A stretch of DNA of 64,000 nt, from positions 13,815,929 to 13,879,928 of the forward strand of contig CM055098.1 of the NCBI GenBank assembly GCA_029204225.1. The letters are read 5' to 3'. Below are positions 42,908-52,267 of this stretch, piece after piece. How positions within the stretch are numbered: position 1 is the stretch's first letter; the number at the start of each line of letters is the position of its first letter. The position numbers and the translations under genes were made by a program. Source of the DNA: Diphasiastrum complanatum (taxonomy: Eukaryota; Streptophyta; Lycopodiopsida; Lycopodiales; Lycopodiaceae). A model generated the notes under the pieces. That model searched no databases and was not told where the DNA came from. It saw only the letters and a program-made list of their open reading frames with translations.

Positions 42908-45434
42908 TCATGAATCATGATTCATTACCTGTATGGGCTCCCCAGTCTCTCTCAATTTCTTCACAAGCCGTAGGTTGGCATGCACATACACCAACCTCTC
43001 CAGCTGCGCAGTAGAAAGTCTGTTCCTCCTCTTCGTATGAATTAGAGAGAACACACTCCAATTTCTCTCACATGCAATTGCTGCGCAATCTTGTGAGAGG
43101 ACGCGGATGGCAAGTTTCTGCAACTTGGGAACATCATTCCCATACTTCATCCACCATGAAACAGGGCGCAATTGCCCTTCCCTCAGCATGGCAGCTGCAC
43201 CATTGAAATCGAGGCGCTCGGTCCTGAACATTCAACATTCATCAGCATTCAAATTTCAAAATATATTAGTAAATATTAAATGCTTACAAGTTACTACTAT
43301 TAAGTTTTAAGTAGCAGCTAGCTTAAGCCTTAGACTTCAAAGTTCATACATATTACATATACATACTACATAGATGAATACATATTACATACATGGGTCC
43401 TAAATACATATTACAATTTACTAATTACATAGTACATACCTGAATAAATTCAAGTCATCCATGAGTGCATCCTGATCCCTGGGATCAGGATAGATAGAGG
43501 AGACGTAGGAATGCCATCCTTGCCTGAGCTCTCGATCATGGAATTGATCCTCCGTCCTCCATAGTGGATGAAGCAAGCAAGCCACGGCATGCAGAGGTTG
43601 ATGGAACCACTGCCATCTGCCTAGAAATAGGCCCCTTACTTCTTCCAGCTTGCAAACAATCAGGACTCAGGAATGAAGTTTGAGGCTTGAGCATTCAAGT
43701 CTCAAGATTCAAGAACTATTAAGTTTTAACTAAATTCTAATCATGAATGTCAATGAACATTGAAGATTCAAGAATCAACTTTGAAACTTTTAACGTAGTT
43801 ACTAGACTCTAGTAATATACCTGTCAGGAGCCATGGTGGTGCAACTTTGAAGCTGCTCTCCCAGCTTATCCATAAACTCATAAAGAAGGCCTAAGGTGGA
43901 AGCCTCTCTATCAGTAAGGCGAAGCACACTATAGATAGGCTGCATGGATATGACAATGGAGCGTGCATCATCCCAAAATGAAGTCCCCATCACGATCGCC
44001 TCAAATCTCCTGGCCTTGGCCTCTCGTGATCGGCCCCACTCTGCCCAATGGGGTGAAACCACTGTCATCCTCAAGCTTCCATGCACTTTTATGAGCCGCT
44101 CCAAAACAATGAGCATATAGGCAAACCTAGGATGAAAATCATGAAATAAGATTTGTAATTGGTCATAGCCTATAGGCAACAAGCAGGCTATACTATATAG
44201 CAAAATTCAAATTCTATGAGCACTGAAACTTGAAGCTAAAACAAAATTGCAATTTTCAAATCAAAAAATTGGAAACAGGTTGTCAGGTTGGAAGTTGGAA
44301 CTTGGTTACCTAGTGGGCGTAGGCCTCAAGAGATCCAAGGTGGAATAGGACATGAAGATGCTCAAGACCCTCTGTCTCTTGGTGACAAATCTCACCAAGA
44401 ATCGTGCCATGTCTACAACCTCCTTGACCCAGGGTAATCTCCCAATGTCTTCAACTAGGAGGTCAAGACAATGTGCAGCACATGGACAACAGAAAATCCA
44501 AGGGTACTTCTCATTCACCATCTTCCCCATGGCAACACAATTGGACGCGTTGTCCGTGACAACCTGCATTGGAATTCCGACAAAGGTCAAATCATAACTC
44601 ATGAACGTATGTTTTCGTTAGATTTGCTCAGGTATTGGGCAGATACAGAGTTGGCACATTTTGGCACATCATTTTCTTCATGCAATGCAATGCCATGCCT
44701 GGCTGCGACGTGTCAATGGATCTCAAAAACATGGTGCCCATGCAAGAAGACACCAATATATTCACAAGATGGCGCCTCCTAGCATCGGTCCAACCATCTG
44801 ATATTATAGTGCATCCAAACCTAAAACATTCGACAACACTTTCAAGTTTCAACTAACTAAGTTGCAACTTGCAATTTGCAAATTTGGAGATTGAAAGTTC
44901 AAAGTTAGAAACTTGAAAGTACTAATTTCTAAAGTAGTAAGTGGCAACTGCAAAGGTATTGAAGATGTAAGGTTACAGGTATACCTCGCCCATGACTTCC
45001 TAATGGGCTGTAGGTCAGCATCCACGGACTGCCGCTCAGCTCAGCATGTAGCTCTCTCGTTCTCAACTGCTCCATGGTCGGGCCCTCCCACTCAACACCG
45101 ATACGAGATACTGCTCGCATCATATCCCTCCATGCAGGGGTCTGTGCCACATGAAAAGGGAGGTCAGGCGCTCTGCCGCACCTGTAACAATAACATTGGT
45201 GTTACAACTTACTCTTGAACTAGTAGCAGGAGAGTCGTCCTCGATCTCGACAATCCTCAGTGACTCTAGGGCCTGAGTGCAAACGACGATCTCATATCCT
45301 CGAAGACATAAAAGATGCGCCCTGATTCGAACAGGGCCACCTCCATAAGTGTTCCCGCAATACTTGCAAGTCCACTTCTTCGTGCCTGATGTGCCATAAT
45401 CTGAATTAAGGGCGACGTGATCCCATAAGGGATC
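42908..45434 (-). pseudogene. hAT transposase with BED finger, DUF659-type core and dimerisation domain
   Basis: Minus-strand exons inferred from splice signals are about 45,434-45,213, 45,181-44,985, 44,820-44,710, 44,563-44,310, 44,126-43,821, 43,648-43,440 and 43,223-42,908. In order they encode a BED-type zinc finger (WTCKYCGNTYGGGPVRIRAH), a linker (WRDMMRAVSRIG), and the start of the RNase H-like transposase core (GCTIISDGWTDARRR). VVTDNASNCVAMGKMV and CCPCAAHCLDLLVEDIG follow, then a region with PLHAVACLLHP, and finally the C-terminal dimerisation domain (KLAIRVLSQDCAAIACERNW). Many junctions keep the frame, for example the Arg codon split between the last two exons. The first junction does not, and a one-base shift sits near 45,030, so this copy is probably recently inactivated. 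The start codon was not found. Confidence 0.82.
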
Positions 45435-45559
45435 CCGCTAGTGTCAACAAAACAATAACTGTATCAAATTCAGACTTCAAATTAAAAACTAATCCTAAAT
45501 TCTAATTTCAAAACGGTAAACCTATGCGCTAAGTTCTAACCTCAATCTATCCCTATCCT

Positions 45560-45853
45560 CTCTCTCTCTAGACTCTCTCTCTCTCAATCTCACACACACA
45601 CACGTCACGACAGTCTCAAGACTCACACACGCACACCACACAGTGCACACATACAAACACAGTTTAACACACCACCACACACACAAACACACAAACACAC
45701 CACCACACTCAAAGTTGAAAGTTCACACACATGTCACACACACACACACTCTACTTCACAATGCACACAAACACACAAACACTCCCTCTCTTTCACACAC
45801 ACACACACACTCCCTCTACTTCACAATGCACACAAACACACAAACACTCCCTC

Positions 45854-45889
<36 letters not shown>

Positions 45890-45986
45890 CACAAACACAC
45901 AAACACTCCCTCTCTTTCACACACACACAAACACTCCCTCTCTTTGACACACACATCACACACACTAACACACAAACTCTCTCTCT

Positions 45987-46069
<83 letters not shown>
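45560..46069. repeat. Large simple-sequence block: CT, CA and CA/CT minisatellite, ending in (CT)n
   Basis: Short CT and CA tracts from 45,560 give way to a higher-order repeat. Its units combine CACAAACAC, CTCCCTCTCTTT and (CA)n, repeated about five times at about 45,720-45,980. A pure (CT)n run of about 79 bp follows at 45,991-46,069. It lies inside the hAT element, upstream of its gene. ORFs here are artefacts. Confidence 0.9.
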
Positions 46070-46071
<2 letters not shown>

Positions 46072-46255
46072 GGGTTTTTCTAACGTGCCAAAAAGTGAAA
46101 ACACCCACCTCTCGGGCCCCCGCTGTATCGTAAAAAAATTTGCAATTTTTCACCAGTCGTTTCGAACAACAAAACACCGTTTCGAAACGGGGTCGTTTCG
46201 TACGTTCCGTTTCGAACCCGTTTCAGCGTTTGAAACGCGTTTCGATGAAACACTG

Positions 46256-47452
46256 TTTGACATCTTTTTTAAATGTAGACCATTTTCACTCTTTGCTTAT
46301 TGGACCAATCAAGCTTTCTACCTCTATGTGGCAGGTGTGATGCTACACCTCCAATAGTCAAGCCTGTTCAAGGAGAAAAGAGAGACATAGTTCTCGATGT
46401 TCTACAAACCTTTTTCAGTAAGTAAAGAGAGATTTATAGTTTGAAATAGACTTGAGGAGTTAAGAGTGGTTGAAGCAGTTTATCCTGTCTTTACCAATAA
46501 CCTAAACTCCATCAACACTTAGTTACTCTAGGAACTTGTAAGTCATCATTCACAAGAATGATATAGTTTGCAAGATTGGCAAGCTTTGATTGATCTAGGT
46601 CAGTTACTTTTTAGCAAACATTATTGATTTGCTTAATAATAATATGTGGATAGTGACTAAAGTCAACTTTATATTTCTTCAAGCCAAACAAAGGCTTGTA
46701 AAAAAGAAAAGAAAAAAGAACTTACAAGTGGACTTTTGCCTTGGCCTGTAAAGAACTTCTCGAGCATAGAACTATCATTTGATCTTGACTGTTGCGCAAA
46801 TAATCCAACATGTAGGCAAAGAACATGTAACCTAAGCTTCCTCTGAATTGCCTATTGAAACAAGGAAGTCGTAAATTTGGAATCTCTTTTTTTTGTTTTT
46901 TCAAACTTGAAATTTTCATTGCATTGACATTCTTCATAGCTAGATGAGTTCATAGCACTTTGAAGCTCAATTGGAAATTTTGTTCGTAGAATCTTGCTAG
47001 TGAAAGATTGATCAAACAAGAAGAAAATGATGCGTTTGGTTTGGAAAATTTTGCTTACATATTGTATTGATGTTCCTATCCTTTGTTGTTTCATGAATCC
47101 ATAGCATTTTATAGAACACTACTCTAACAACATTCTTACCAAAAAATATTGCATTTCAAGTTTCTTCACGTTTTTTTTTACTTTGTCTGTTTTGTACTTT
47201 TTATTCTCTACAAAATTTTTAGATCTTGGGTCATCAACATAGAGCATATATATTGTTTAGAGAGTGTGGAGTGGCCACCTAAAGGCTAAATCTTATTTCT
47301 ATCTTTCTCATTTTTGGGAGACTAATAGACATGGAGATTATGTGGTATGATAGGCTTATCACATGCTGCTTAGATGTAGGCCTATCACATAGCCTTTGTT
47401 CTACTTTAGGGTAGTTCAAAGTTTTGTCTCAGTAGCTGTAGGTTTGAAGGTG
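46256..47452. other. Intergenic DNA between the hAT element and G1's displaced 5' end
   Basis: No gene recognised. It ends at the AAGAG duplication (47,453-47,457) next to the G1 5' LTR. Confidence 0.4.
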
Positions 47453-47457
47453 AAGAG

Positions 47458-47817
47458 AGTTATGGACTTGGCTCATTACATTCACCGCGTCCATTCTTTT
47501 ATTGTTATTATGCATAAGCAAGCCTAAGGGCCCTTTTTATTCATATACTGGCCTTGGGCCCTATTTGGTTATATTTTTAGGACTTGGAGTGGGGGTCCTC
47601 CTATTGGGAGGGCGCACTATTTTCCCTCCAAATCCTTTTCCCTCTTTTTCTTGAATCATCCATTTGATTTGGGGAGAGGGTATAAGTAGGGCAGCATTGT
47701 ATTCCTTTATTCAGTTTATGATGATTGCTCCTCTTTTAGCCTCCTTAAGCATTCTCTTCCTGCTTCCTAGCTTAAGTCCTGCTTTCTAGCATAGCTAGTG
47801 AATCTTAGCTTGTAACT
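47458..47817 (+). repeat. 5' LTR of G1, 360 bp
   Basis: AGTTATGGAC...CTTGTAACT, matching the 3' LTR at 35,648-35,997 in reverse complement. Both ends lack the usual TG/CA. The right edge is fixed by the PBS directly after it, the left by the AAGAG duplication. Confidence 0.9.
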
Positions 47818-47829
47818 TGGTATCAGAGC
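47818..47829 (+). other. Primer-binding site of G1, initiator tRNA-Met type
   Basis: TGGTATCAGAGC directly follows the LTR end TAACT. Confidence 0.9.
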
Positions 47830-47844
47830 ACTTTCCTGTAGATT

Positions 47845-48490
47845 GGTGGAGGCTGTCCAGCGCCCTACCACCCATCACTTTCATCGATTTTTCTCCGTCA
47901 TCAACCTTCCTGCAAATTGGTGGAGGCTGTCCAGCGCCCTACCAACCATCACTTTCATCGATTTTTCTCTGTCATTTTTGCAGATTGGTGGTGGCTGTCC
48001 AGCGCCCTACTGCCCATCACTTTCGACGATTTCTTCATCATTTTTTGCAGTTTTGGTGGAGGCTGTCCAGCGCCCTTCTAACCCATCACTTTCGTCGATT
48101 TTTTTGGCAGATTTCATTGTTTTTGCAGATTTGGTAGCTATTGCCCAGCGCCCTACTACCTCATCATTTTCGACACTTTTCGTCACCGATTTGCTGTCCA
48201 TTTTTTATATTGATTGGAGGCTGTCCAGCGCGCTACTACCATCTCATTTTTAGTGGTAACCCATCACTTTTGTCGATTTTTTCGGCAGATTTTCATTGTT
48301 TTTGCAAATTCGGTAGCTATTGTCCAGCGCCTTACTACCGTCTCATTTTCAGCGGTTCTTTTCACTGACTTGCTGTCTGTTTCGACTATTGATTGGAGGC
48401 TGTTCGGCACCTTACTTCAGCACCTTTTTTCAGCCTATTCTTCAGCATATTGTGGATCTTAGTAGTTGCTGCCCAGTGCCCTATTTCAGC
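47845..48490 (+). repeat. Tandem repeat array in the G1 leader, about nine units of 67-95 bp
   Basis: Each unit carries a core like GGCTGTCCAGCGCCCTACC followed by a CATCACTTTC/TCATTTTC-GAC/TCG-ATTT stretch. Cores start near 47,848, 47,923, 47,990, 48,058, 48,134, 48,216, 48,311, 48,394 and 48,463. Homogeneity declines to the right. The short ORFs through it are repeat artefacts. Confidence 0.85.
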
Positions 48491-48838
48491 TTTTACCTCT
48501 CTTTGTTGGCACTACCGAGTGAACGACGGATTAGCACCCACCCAGGTATTGCTTGCGCCCTTTTTGCACTTACTTTTTGCACCTACTTGCTATCTTTTTT
48601 GCTCATATACTGCTCTTTCCAGCCCCCTATTCCTGTTCATATTTGTTGCCTCACACCCTCCTCTTTCCATTTTTCCATTTTGTTAGAAACCTTCTACTTT
48701 CTCAGCCCCTCATTTTCTGATTATTATCCATCTTGATTGACTGTTTACGTGCCATTTTTGGTGATTTCGGAAGTTAGACTAAGTTGGGGTGACGACAAAC
48801 GTCCTCTCCCTCAGGTTTTTGTCTCTTCCTTAGTCCCT

Positions 48839-48964
48839 ATGGCGACTTCTTCATCAGAAGACCCTCCGCAGAGTTCTTTAGATGATCGTTTTACACATAT
48901 TGATTCCCGCATGGATCATCTTGAGAGTTGTATTGATCGTATTCTTTCTAGCCTTGAGACTATC
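48839..48964 (+). pseudogene. G1 gag N-terminal 42 codons, cut off by a G2 LTR
   Basis: The frame starts MATSSSEDPPQSSLDDR and continues as a predicted coiled coil (HIDSRMDHLESCIDRIL), a usual gag start. It is cut after a complete codon at 48,964. The continuation is at 40,738 downward on the minus strand, in the same phase, which supports a former continuous frame. It is preceded by the leader with no competing ATG in good context. Confidence 0.8.
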
Positions 48965-49322
48965 TGTAATAGTTCCTAACACCACAGTAGGGCAAACACT
49001 AACTGATCCACCCAACCTTGCCTACTCCCTGATATAGAGTAAGCCCCTCCTAGCCCAGTGTGAGGACTGGTAGCATGCAACTGCCAAGTGTCGGCCACGT
49101 GGCACTGACGTGGCCGACTGCACGTCGGGACCCAACTGGGGGCCCTATCCTGCTGACAGGGTCCCTAGGCTGTGTTAGGCCCGCCATGGCTATGGACCGT
49201 GCTGGAGCACACTACTCACACTGTCTTGCCCTGTTGGTCATGTACGCTGGACACGACCCTGACTGTGGTATCTGACCTATCTGTGTTCTCTAGGGTTCGG
49301 CACTGGTTACGAGCTCGTAACA
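48965..49322 (-). repeat. 3' LTR of G2, 358 bp, minus orientation
   Basis: On the minus strand it runs TGTTACGAGC...ATTACA right after the polypurine tract. It is identical in length to the LTR at 40,739-41,096 and differs at one visible base (GGCCCG versus GGCTCG on the plus view). Confidence 0.93.
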
Positions 49323-49335
49323 CTCCCTCCCCCTT
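49323..49335 (-). other. Polypurine tract of G2
   Basis: On the minus strand AAGGGGGAGGGAG abuts the LTR start TGTTACG. It primes plus-strand DNA synthesis and overlaps the pol stop codon by two bases. Confidence 0.85.
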
Positions 49336-52267
49336 AAGAACCGTCTTGGTCCTCTAAGACAAAGTCTGGAAAAATCTTGCGAAGGACGCTGCCTCTTTCC
49401 CAAGTGGCATTCTCAACAGGCTGATCATTCCACTTAACCAGATATTCTCGGTATAGAGTATGACGAGTCTGCGTCTCTCTACTATCAAGAATTTCCTCTG
49501 GTTCATGTGGAGGTTGTTGAGGATCCAATGGGAGAACTAGAACACTGTCCCCTACCAGATTATCTGATCTGGTTAAGGCTTTTCGTAACTGACTTACATG
49601 AAAAACTGGAAAAACCTTACTGCTGTGTGGGAGTTCTAGTTCATAGGTGACCTCGCCTAGTCTCCTACTGATGGTAAAGGGACCACAATACCTTGGAGAC
49701 AACTTAGCACACACTCCTGATTTGAGGGTTTTAGAGTCAACTGGGACTCTCAAGTAGACTTTCTCACCAGTGGAGAACTGCACATCCCGTCTGTGTGGAT
49801 CTGCATAATGCCTGGCTCGATCCTGGGATTGTCTAATGCTACGCTTAGCATGTTCTATCATCTGGTTTAGGTCTTCTAAAAAGTTTCTGGCTGCTTCAAC
49901 TTTTTCTTGTTTAAACCCTACAGCTGTGGGTGAGCGTGGCTGAAAACCGTACATCAGCATAAATGGGCTGTATCCCGTAGCTGAATGTTTGGTACTGTTG
50001 TAAGCAAACTCTAATATCGAGAGATACTCCTCCCAATTAGTCTGCCTCTTGCTGACGTATGCACGAAGCATATCCTCCAGCACTTGATTTACCCATTCTG
50101 TTTGACCGTCCGTCTGTGGATGGTCGGTGGTACTCATATTAAGTTTAGTATGGAGATGATGGAATACTGCCTTCCAAAAATTTCCAGTAAACTTACTGTC
50201 CCGGTCGCTGACTATGCCGGAAGGTAGACCGTACAATTTAAATAGCCCGTCTACAAACAACCTCGCTAACTCTGGAGCTCTAACGGTTGTTTTGGTCGGA
50301 ATAAAATGAGCCATTTTGGTCAGACGGTCAACTGTGACCCATATAGCGTCATTACCCTTTTGGGTTTTAGGCAGGCCTACTATAAAATCCATGGAGATAC
50401 TCTCCCATTTACCAGCTGGTATTTCTAAGGGATGCAACAACCCTCCTGCCTTTAAACGCTCTGCTTTATTTACTTGACATTTCTGGCAACTGGTTACATA
50501 CTGGTGGACGTCCTTTTTCATACTGGGCCAGAAAAATTGCCTACGAAGAAGCTCATAGGTCTTCTGTATGCCTGGGTGTCCCGCGCTAGGATTGTCATGA
50601 CATTCATATAGGACCTGCTGCCTATAATCCTCTGAATTGGGGACACATACTCTATCTCTATAGAGCAAGTACTCATCCTGAATGGAATACTGTTTCCATT
50701 TGAATCCTTGAGTCAACTGACCCTCAACCACTGGGGTTTGCTTGGGTAATACAGGCTCAGAATCCTCAACGTCATCTGACGACGTATACTCGGACTCATT
50801 ATCATCCTCAACGGAAGCTGCCGTATTCTTGGATGAACTGGCACCAGCCCCGGGAACTGGTTCTGGAGTCTGTAACTGTCTGTTCTGGACTGAGTTCCAG
50901 ATAATAGAGAAGAATGCATCATGCTGGCATTTCCCTCTCAAGGACTCGAGTAACTCATTACGAATCTGAGTAAAACTCAGCTCGTTTATCATAGGCATTC
51001 TGCTAAGGGCATCTGCTACTGTATTGAATTTTCCACGCCTATATCTGATAGACATGTCAAACTCTTGCATCAACTCTGCCCAACGAGCTTTCCGACCTCT
51101 AAGCTCAGGTTGATTGCAAAGGTATCTGAGACTCTCATGGTCTGTCAGGACCTCAAAGTTGGCACCATACAAATAATGCCTCCAAGTCTTAAGGGCATGG
51201 ACTATAGAAAAGAGTTCCTTTTCATAGGCACTATACCTAGTCTGTGCTGGCTCGAGTTTTTTACTCTCGAACGCAACTGGTCGTCCACCCTGAGTTAGCA
51301 CAGCACCTACTGCAAAGTCGCTAGCATCTGTTTCGACCACAAATGGCTGATTGGGGTCGACGACCTTTAAAACTGGTGCTGTAGCTAAGGCTGTTTTGAG
51401 AGCATCAAAGCTCTCCTGTTGTGCGGACTCCCAAATGAACTCCTTTCCCTTCCCCTTAAGGAGATTTGTCATAGGGACTGCTATCTGAGCATATTCCTTG
51501 ACAAATCGTCTGTAATATCCCGCCAGACCAAGAAAGATTTGAAGTTCCAAAATATTCTGAGGTCTCAGCCAACTGAGTATGGCTTTAACCTTATTTGGGT
51601 ATGCTACTTCTTCAACGAAGAATTCACACTTGGATTGTTTAGCATAAAGCTTATGCTTTCTGAGCAGTCGAAACACCTTTCTGAGGTGTTTTAGATGCTC
51701 CTTCCTGGTTTTGCTGTAAACGAGGATGTCATCTAAAAATACGACTACAAATTTACCCAAGTATGGTCTGAGGACACTGTTCATCGTCATAAAGGTAGCT
51801 GGAGCATTTGTGAGCCCAAATGGCATCACCTTAAACTCATTATGACCGTGACGAGTCCTAAAGGCTGTTTTCGAGACATCTTCCGATTTTATACGGACTT
51901 GATGATATCCCGATCTGAGGTCTATTTTGCTAAAAAACTTAGCCCCGTCGAGTTGATCAAACAACTCGTCTGCCCGAGGCATAGGGTATTTATTCTTAAT
52001 TGTGACTTTATTGAGGGCTCTGTAATCTACGCAAAGACGCATAGACCCCTCCTTTTTTTTCACCAATAGGACTGGTGAGGCCCATGGTGAACTACTGGTC
52101 TGAATTTGGCCTTTCCCAAGATAGTCTGTTAACTGCCTAGTTATTTCTTCATCCTCTGTTCGGCTGACCCGATACGGAGGTTTAGAAACAGGTGCTGTAC
52201 CTGGTACTAGGTTTATTACATGATCTACCTCTCTGCTAGCCATGTGGCAAATCTTCAGGAAAAACAT
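49334..52267 (-). CDS. G2 Ty3/gypsy pol: RT, RNase H, integrase, chromodomain
   Basis: Uninterrupted 977-codon frame. RT lies at about residues 40-230, with [20 protein letters not shown] and [10 protein letters not shown] as the catalytic box (about 177). RNase H follows ([15 protein letters not shown]). The integrase zinc region [12 protein letters not shown]...CQKC lies at about 550-600, and the catalytic core Asp/Asp/Glu sit in MDFIVGLP (about 630), VSDRDSKF (about 687) and [15 protein letters not shown] (about 722). A GPY-like region ([11 protein letters not shown]) comes next. The C-terminus is a chromodomain ([18 protein letters not shown]), marking a chromovirus, a lineage whose chromodomain can steer insertion to chromatin marks. 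The RT connection is short: after FFVEEVAY the frame jumps to [10 protein letters not shown], lacking about 15 usual residues including the conserved LGH block. One residue also seems missing in the [12 protein letters not shown] segment. The copy is probably enzymatically impaired despite its open frame. Its codon 1 is arbitrary, because the frame runs in from gag. Confidence 0.92.
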   Translation of the reverse strand: MFFLKICHMASREVDHVINLVPGTAPVSKPPYRVSRTEDEEITRQLTDYLGKGQIQTSSSPWASPVLLVKKKEGSMRLCVDYRALNKVTIKNKYPMPRADELFDQLDGAKFFSKIDLRSGYHQVRIKSEDVSKTAFRTRHGHNEFKVMPFGLTNAPATFMTMNSVLRPYLGKFVVVFLDDILVYSKTRKEHLKHLRKVFRLLRKHKLYAKQSKCEFFVEEVAYPNKVKAILSWLRPQNILELQIFLGLAGYYRRFVKEYAQIAVPMTNLLKGKGKEFIWESAQQESFDALKTALATAPVLKVVDPNQPFVVETDASDFAVGAVLTQGGRPVAFESKKLEPAQTRYSAYEKELFSIVHALKTWRHYLYGANFEVLTDHESLRYLCNQPELRGRKARWAELMQEFDMSIRYRRGKFNTVADALSRMPMINELSFTQIRNELLESLRGKCQHDAFFSIIWNSVQNRQLQTPEPVPGAGASSSKNTAASVEDDNESEYTSSDDVEDSEPVLPKQTPVVEGQLTQGFKWKQYSIQDEYLLYRDRVCVPNSEDYRQQVLYECHDNPSAGHPGIQKTYELLRRQFFWPSMKKDVHQYVTSCQKCQVNKAERLKAGGLLHPLEIPAGKWESISMDFIVGLPKTQKGNDAIWVTVDRLTKMAHFIPTKTTVRAPELARLFVDGLFKLYGLPSGIVSDRDSKFTGNFWKAVFHHLHTKLNMSTTDHPQTDGQTEWVNQVLEDMLRAYVSKRQTNWEEYLSILEFAYNSTKHSATGYSPFMLMYGFQPRSPTAVGFKQEKVEAARNFLEDLNQMIEHAKRSIRQSQDRARHYADPHRRDVQFSTGEKVYLRVPVDSKTLKSGVCAKLSPRYCGPFTISRRLGEVTYELELPHSSKVFPVFHVSQLRKALTRSDNLVGDSVLVLPLDPQQPPHEPEEILDSRETQTRHTLYREYLVKWNDQPVENATWERGSVLRKIFPDFVLEDQDGS

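Larger units (their letters stand above)
42551..46255 (-). mobile_element. hAT-superfamily DNA transposon (approximate limits)
   Basis: A multi-exon hAT transposase (minus strand) is flanked by clusters of CGTTTC-type motifs: 42,556-42,595 on the low side and 46,158-46,245 on the high side. Candidate ends are CAGAATCGCG (42,551) and, read inward, CAGTGTTTCATCG (46,255). The ends share only a few bases, and the 8-bp flanks TAGTTGCA and TTTGACAT do not match, so the limits are provisional. Confidence 0.6.
47453..48964 (+). mobile_element. Displaced 5' part of G1 (TSD, 5' LTR, PBS, leader, gag start), inverted
   Basis: The plus-strand order is AAGAG, LTR, PBS, leader of about 1 kb and gag start, ending at CTATC (48,960-48,964) against a G2-family LTR. 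It lies opposite in orientation to the rest of G1 at 35,648-40,738. Both duplications (AAGAG with CTCTT; CTATC with GATAG) are the reverse complements expected after inversion. Confidence 0.88.

Noticed and set aside
45720-45980. Regularly spaced repeats that might suggest a CRISPR-like array
   Set aside because: The units are CA/CT simple-sequence repeats without unique spacers, and the genome is a plant's.
42543-46263. An 8-bp target-site duplication for the hAT element
   Set aside because: The flanks TAGTTGCA and TTTGACAT only partly resemble each other; I do not claim a duplication.
45643-46357. 146- and 208-codon frames rich in His-Thr and Ser-Leu
   Set aside because: Produced by CA and CT simple repeats inside the hAT element; no protein-like segment outside them.
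47817-48736. Several overlapping frames of 75-138 codons on the plus strand
   Set aside because: They come from the tandem repeat array in the G1 leader, shift between units and lie upstream of the real gag start.
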